Positions 59,401 to 64,000 of a stretch of DNA of 64,000 bases are shown in pieces (position 1 is the first letter of the stretch; each line of letters starts with the position of its first letter). Location of the stretch: positions 1,550,001-1,614,000 of the forward strand of contig OZ017748.1 of the NCBI GenBank assembly GCA_963969365.1. The letters run 5' to 3'. Below the pieces are notes generated by a model. The model saw only the letters and a list, made by a program, of their open reading frames with translations, was not told the origin of the DNA and made no database searches. The DNA is from Asterochloris sp. CNOR1. Taxonomy: Eukaryota; Chlorophyta; Trebouxiophyceae; Trebouxiales; Trebouxiaceae. Both the position numbers and the translations under genes were made by a program.

Positions 59401-60868
59401 GCATCTTCTCTGCTGATTGCTAAGACAGCCAGGCTGCTGTGCGTGGGGCTTGCTGCAGGTGCTGCCTACCCAGTTGATTCCTCACGAGAAGGGCAGCCAG
59501 CCCTCCTCACATGTGTAAGCTTGCATGTGTAAACCTGCCTGCCCACCCACTTGATCCCCGACAATACGGAGGGCAGCCCACAAGGAGGCCCAGACCGCCA
59601 TTGTTTCCTGTTCGAAAATTGAACCCTACCTGCTTGTCATGGTTCTGCAGGTGCTGCCCACCCAGCTGATCCCAGATGAGAAGGAGGGCAAGGTGCTGCG
59701 TGTGCGTCTCATTCAGAAGGAGGGCGTCAAGTTCTTCAACCCGAGCTTTCTGTTTGATGAGGGGTCCACCATCTCCTGGATCCCCTGCGGGCGCAAGCTC
59801 ACCTGCTCCTTCCCAGGCATCAAGTTTTACTATGGACCCGACACCTACTACGGCGAGGAGGTGGGCAGGCTGCCTTGGCTCATAGCATAGAAACTCGGTG
59901 GAAAAGCTGTGCCTGTGCATGAGTTGCGCAGGCACCTGTCTAGCTGCAGGAGCTCCAGGCAGGGTGTGGGCTTGCTTAAAGTCGTGCAGGCACCTGCTGT
60001 GGCGAGTGGGGAGGCAGGCTATGCATGGTGCTGCAGGGGCCTGCCGCCTTTGGCGGCAGCGGGTTGTTTTCTGCATGTGTTGTGAACTTGCTGTGCAGTC
60101 GGCTGCAGAGGGCACCCATGTGATCACGTTTAAGGGCAGCCTAATGCATAAGCGCTGCAGACCCTGATGGGGCTCGTGCTAGGGCAGAGAAATTGGCGTG
60201 AGCTGCATGGGCGTCTTTTGACTGTGAAGTACATGGGGGCCAGGGGGTCTTCTGTATCGATCTGCACAGCTTCTCAGTGCGACATTGTAGGGGCCTTGTC
60301 CAGTAGAGGTTATTCCTGAGCAACAGCTGCCTTCTGCCAGCCCAGCTGGAGGGTCAGTCAAGCAGTGGCTGGGCCTCAGCAATGTGACATTGGTGCAGGA
60401 AGCAGCTATGCACCCAAACCCCACCAGGGAATGCGGACCATCACCTGTGTGTACTGCTGCAGGTGTCTGTTTTGGAAATGGATGGGCAATTTGACAAGCT
60501 GGAGGAACTCATCTATGTTGAGAGCCACCTCAGCAACACCTCTGCCAAGTTCTATGGCGAGATTACCCAGCAAATGCTGAAGAACAGCCACTTCCCCGGC
60601 TCCAACAATGGCACTGGTCTTTTCCAGACAATCTGCGGTCTTAAGTTGAGGGAGGTGTATGAGAACATTGTGCAGGAGGTGAGCTCTGGCATCTGTTCTG
60701 CATCGGCTTCTAGCTTCTCAGAGCTTTCATGCATGACCTTGCTGCACGCTCTGTGCTGCAACCCCTGCGGCAGCATGGAATACTGTGTCATGCAGACATG
60801 GCTGTCAAGGTCTGGGTTGCCCTGATAGTGGGATGTGTGTGCTGCAGAATGTGAAGCCTGTGGTGTGA
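56445..60868 (+). CDS. PRK: Phosphoribulokinase, chloroplast precursor
   Basis: Calvin-cycle enzyme phosphorylating ribulose 5-phosphate with ATP in the chloroplast stroma. Ten exons close in phase (56445-56503, 56817-56852, 57045-57127, 57303-57371, 57703-57854, 58343-58438, 58799-59032, 59651-59860, 60463-60678, 60848-60868), giving 391 residues, the normal precursor length. The first ~47 residues are a transit peptide (MPVAMQMQMTGRQTRLAGSR, then Ala/Ser/Arg-rich) with probable cleavage near VVRA/EKRT. P-loop GLAADSGCGKSTFMRR contains the first regulatory Cys; TTVICLDDYHSLDR the second, and WIPCGRKLTCSFPG the third and fourth, so thioredoxin and CP12/GAPDH regulation is expected. Other hallmarks: NHVTGLLDPPE, LVIEGLHPFYDERVRDLLD, RDMAERGHS, GSNNGTGLFQT. 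It ends VQENVKPVV. The intron after exon 3 begins with GC rather than GT. TGTAA, a possible polyadenylation signal, is at 60981-60985. Confidence 0.98.
59001..59290 (+). repeat. Three-copy exon-end/donor echo in PRK intron 7
   Basis: The real exon 7 end KKHADVILQ with donor (59008-59040) is followed by echoes at 59084-59128 (GACGTCTTCGTCCAGGTGAG) and 59248-59290 (reads MKHADGILQ, CTCCAGGTGAGG). Donors are intact in both. Confidence 0.92.
59451..59700 (+). repeat. Three-copy acceptor/exon-start echo in PRK intron 7
   Basis: The real exon 8 start VLPTQLIPDEKEGK (59641-59700) is preceded by echoes at 59451-59515 (reads VLPTQLIPHEKGSQ, with CTGCAG acceptor) and 59534-59580 (CCCACCCACTTGATCCCCGA). 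Confidence 0.92.
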
Positions 60869-61061
60869 TGACCCCACCTTGATGTCTGCATTCCTCCCCG
60901 AGACCTGAGCTCCAATTCATGTCTCTGTCTTTCCTGACAGTCTTCTGCTGACATTTTTGCTACCAGTTTTCCTGTCATCATGTAAATCAAAATTTCAGCT
61001 CATTCAAGTGGGCACCTTCCTATCACAGATGAGGAGGTAGTTTCTGAAGAGGGGGCTACCT
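60869..61061. other. Convergent 3' spacer, PRK and ARP2
   Basis: 193 bp between stop codons on opposite strands. Plus-strand TGTAA at 60981-60985 is a candidate polyadenylation signal for PRK. Nothing else is seen. Confidence 0.5.
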
Positions 61062-64000
61062 TCAGAGGGAGCAGCACTTTTTGAGGGCACGATGAGGATC
61101 CTCCTCATAATCTGCCTTGCTGACCCAGAAGTCCCTCTTGTCCTTCATGATGTCAGCTAGCACCGCACCCCCCAGGAATACTGTGTGCTTTCGGCGTGGG
61201 GGATCCTCAATCTTGAGCTTGAGCTTCCTCATGCCGTCTCGGTTACCCTGCACCATAGGCGTGCCATGATGCAGTGCTGCTGGCTGCTGCTACTACAAAA
61301 AATGCTTTCCAGCTCAGCCACCTCAGCAACAACAGTGCAGCGCCTGCTGCTATGCACCACCTGAAGCATTACTTGCCTGCTTGAGGCACTTGGCTGCAGA
61401 GGGATCTTGCAATGGTCACAGGCCAAGGCAGCAGTCCGCTAGGGAAGCTGTCAATTAGGGTGAGGCTTTGTGCAGGCAGACGCAGCCTACCTTCAGCACT
61501 TTGCTGAGGTAGAGGGCTTTGATGTCCTTGTCCAGGCGGCTGGGCATGCCTGGGTACATTGTGGAGCCGCCGCTCAGCACAATGTGCTGGTACAGGGTCA
61601 TACGGTTGTCCACATCCATGTCCTACAGATTGTGCCAGCAGAGTGCTGCCAAGTGCTGCAAGGAGCATGGCTGGGCTGGTCTCTTACATCTCCAGGCAGC
61701 AGAGATTGGGGCGCTGAGGAGTCTCTGAGGTCATTTGCAACCCTCAGACATCACTTCCCAGAGGCACCATTGGCTTGTTACAGCAGCAACTTGCTGGTAA
61801 AACAATGAAAAGATGGGCTTGTGAACAGAGATGAAGCTGTGGGATGCTGCGCACCTGTATGCAGTTGAAGACCACGTCTGAGATGCCCTCAGTCTCCACA
61901 TCCACCAGCTCTGGCCTGAAGATTGCCTCAGGAGCCATGAAGCGCTCGGCGCCGACTTTGATGGAGCGCCCATCTGGTAGCATGTAGCTCTGCACCAGGT
62001 GGGTGGTCTCATGCGCCAGCTGCATGCAGGGACCGCTCAGTCAGGGAGTGCAGTGCTTGTAGCAAGTCAGAGGGAGGCGTGCCGCCTTGCTGCGGCTACA
62101 TGCGGCAGATGCTGTGGCAAGGGCGAGGGGCTGCTCCAGTGAGAGGCCCAGCTGCAGGACAGTCTGCAACAAGGCACCTTCCAAAGGAGCTGCGGTGCTG
62201 AGGGCTGGGTGCCTGCCGCGCTGAGGGATGGCTGAGGGCTGCTCTATGCTGACATTTGCTCGTGCACAGGGGCTGCCATGCTGTGCTGAAGCTCGCCACA
62301 TAACAAGCACCAGGACACTGCTACAGGTTGCTGTAATGGCTGCATGGAGTCTAGTGCTGCAGCAGCCAGCTAGCCTGACCTTCAGCTCCTTTGTGTAGTC
62401 ATATGCCACATAGCACAGCTGCTCCTTGATGCGGCGCACCGTATCAAAGTCAGCCGACCTGTTGAAGGCATAGCCTCGCCGAAGCAGCAGATCCACGAGG
62501 TGGGCAGTCACATGCCTGCCTGCAGGATGCATGATGGTCACCATGCTGCTGCCCACCTGGCAAGCGCTCATATTGCCAGCCTGCCTTGCCCACTATCAGA
62601 AGGCACGGCTTCAGGGGTTCATGCTGCTCTGGCAGCAATGCTTCACACAGCTGGCTGCACCTGACAACACGGGGAGCCAGTCTCTCATGTTGTGGGGTAC
62701 AGCCACAAGCAGAGCCTCTCTCACGCGTGAGGTGCAGCCAGCAGCAGCAGCATGCAGCCCTTCAGGAGGCTCTCAGGAGGAGGAGATTCAACAGGGCAGT
62801 GACATGACTGCACCAGCTCTCAGGACGTACTGCTGCCTGTCTGGCAGAAAGCTCAACAAACCATGTACAGCGATACGAGCAACACACTTGTGACTCTTGC
62901 CACAGGTGTGGCAGGCAGCTGCTGTTTAATGTAGGCATGCCAGAGAGAGCTGCATCCATGCAGCAGGTGCCCCGGAGCATGGAAATGTGCTGCTGGGAGC
63001 TGAATGCAGCCTTGCTGGCATTCTGCTACTTTGAAGGAGCCGGCACTCAGGCCCTGCAAGTGAGCGCATGCAGCTGACCCACAAAGAGGGAGGAGGCAGC
63101 CATGCCCATGAGGGATGCCAGACACCTCACCTGCCACATTCAGGCGCCTGGTCAAGTGGGGAAAGGAGAAGCCATCCACTACAGGCACCTGCAAACATGT
63201 AATGCACATGTTGCAGTCACCATGGCGCCACGTGTCTGCGGCCTGCAGCTGTGGCATTACAAGTCAGCTCACTGTGTGGGTGACCCCATCCCCAGAGTCC
63301 ACCACCAACCCAGTCAGGAGGCCTGCAAGCATGCCAAAACCAGCTGAATGGCACACAGCATTGTGTATTGATGCTGTAATGGACACGTTAGCACTGCAGC
63401 GCACCATCCTGGCAATGCATGAAATGCATCAGTGTGCTGTGAGCGGCACAGGGCCACCCACTCCTGTCAAAGGAGTGCTCAGGCTGCCGTGCTGTGTGCA
63501 ATTCAGCAGGGCATTGCAGCTAAGTGTCTCGCTCAGGCGCACCTGCAAATCCTTGGAGGCCCCAGCCTGGGTCTCTTGATGTGCCAGCAAGCCAGAGCTG
63601 ATGCCTACTTCAATGCAGCAGTAATGACCTGTGCCTGCAGCCTCACCCTGTGCATAGAGCGTGAGGACAGCCTGTATCTGGATGTAGGCGCCAACGAAGC
63701 CATAGCGCTCAAACATGGTTTGAAAGAGGCGCTCACGGTTGCTGCGAGGATTCAGTGGGGGGTCCGTCAAAAGGACGTGGCTGTCTGTGGGATCCACTTT
63801 GAGCTGGCTGCTGAAGGTGTGTTCCCAGACATGATACATGTCGTCCCAGTTCTGCACGATGCCATTGGAGATGGGGTAGGAGACCTACAAGGCAGGGGCA
63901 GCCTCTGCTGAGATGTAGAGGCAGGCTTCAGAGCTTGCAGTTGCTGTTGCCTTGCATCAAGGCAGCATGGCTGGCTCTGGGGAGTCAGCGGCAGACATCA
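61062..64000 (-). CDS. ARP2: Actin-related protein 2 (ARP2), 5' partial
   Basis: Subunit of the Arp2/3 complex that nucleates branched actin. The gene enters from beyond the right edge; about the first 60 residues are missing. Exons in order: one starting at 63884 ([43 protein letters not shown]), about 63312-63262 ([16 protein letters not shown], phosphate-binding loop), about 63190-63130 ([18 protein letters not shown]), about 62525-62382 ([31 protein letters not shown]), 62022-61857 ([20 protein letters not shown]), 61622-61489 ([16 protein letters not shown]), and 61248-61062 ([38 protein letters not shown], stop 61062-61064). IEDPPRRK and [14 protein letters not shown] identify ARP2 rather than actin or ARP3. 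The C-terminus KKCCSL is shorter and cysteine-ended compared with usual ARP2. Confidence 0.95.

Noticed and set aside
1-64000. CRISPR arrays, phage, insertion sequences or bacterial operons
   Set aside because: All genes are intron-split eukaryotic genes; no spaced direct-repeat array, transposase, integrase or reverse transcriptase motifs were seen.

Overview
This window looks like nuclear DNA of a green alga, most likely a core chlorophyte and perhaps a trebouxiophyte (the lineage is inferred, not proven). Three things point there. Phosphoribulokinase is encoded with a chloroplast transit peptide. All genes are split by many short GT-AG introns whose acceptors read TGCAG. The large kinase carries the H-x-D-L-N-G-N-N catalytic loop and THMPPELL activation segment typical of algal kinases. 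There is no sign of bacterial operons, phage, CRISPR or transposon genes.

Layout: CTF18 clamp-loader subunit (minus, runs off the left edge, start 6139); eIF4B-like factor (plus, 6281-9351); ChaN-like haem-binding protein (minus, 9516-11540); ER-type UDP-sugar transporter (plus, 11712-13127); an unrecognised 344-residue membrane-associated protein (plus, 13256-16543); short-chain dehydrogenase (minus, 17576-19511); a divergent intron-containing histone H4 variant with an H3-like tail (plus, 19657-20600); a small acidic orphan (plus, 21159-22119); the 16-kb UTP10/HEATR1 gene (plus, 22302-38119); a CCR4/ANGEL-type nuclease (plus, 39065-40876); a zinc-finger, Gln/Pro-rich protein (plus, 42065-45266); a GAF-PAS protein kinase (minus, 45767 to about 55578); phosphoribulokinase (plus, 56445-60868); and ARP2 (minus, 61062 to beyond the right edge). 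Several gene models were assembled exon by exon with every intron phase closing: phosphoribulokinase, the ANGEL-type nuclease, the UDP-sugar transporter, the 344-residue protein, and the H4 variant.

Three gene pairs are head-to-head with only 141-171 bp between start codons, so promoters are compact and probably shared. The genes are mostly housekeeping (replication, translation, rRNA processing, Calvin cycle, actin nucleation) and do not form one pathway.

Two things stand out. First, many introns contain degraded copies ('echoes') of the adjoining exon ends together with their splice sites: donor-side copies follow the real donor and acceptor-side copies precede the real acceptor. The pattern is clear in CTF18, the eIF4B-like gene, UTP10, the kinase and phosphoribulokinase. 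A perfect 72-bp tandem copy in the kinase suggests the process is recent or ongoing. Second, the H4 variant carries two ARKS motifs in its N-terminal tail, the context of H3 K9 and K27, ahead of a diverged H4 fold.
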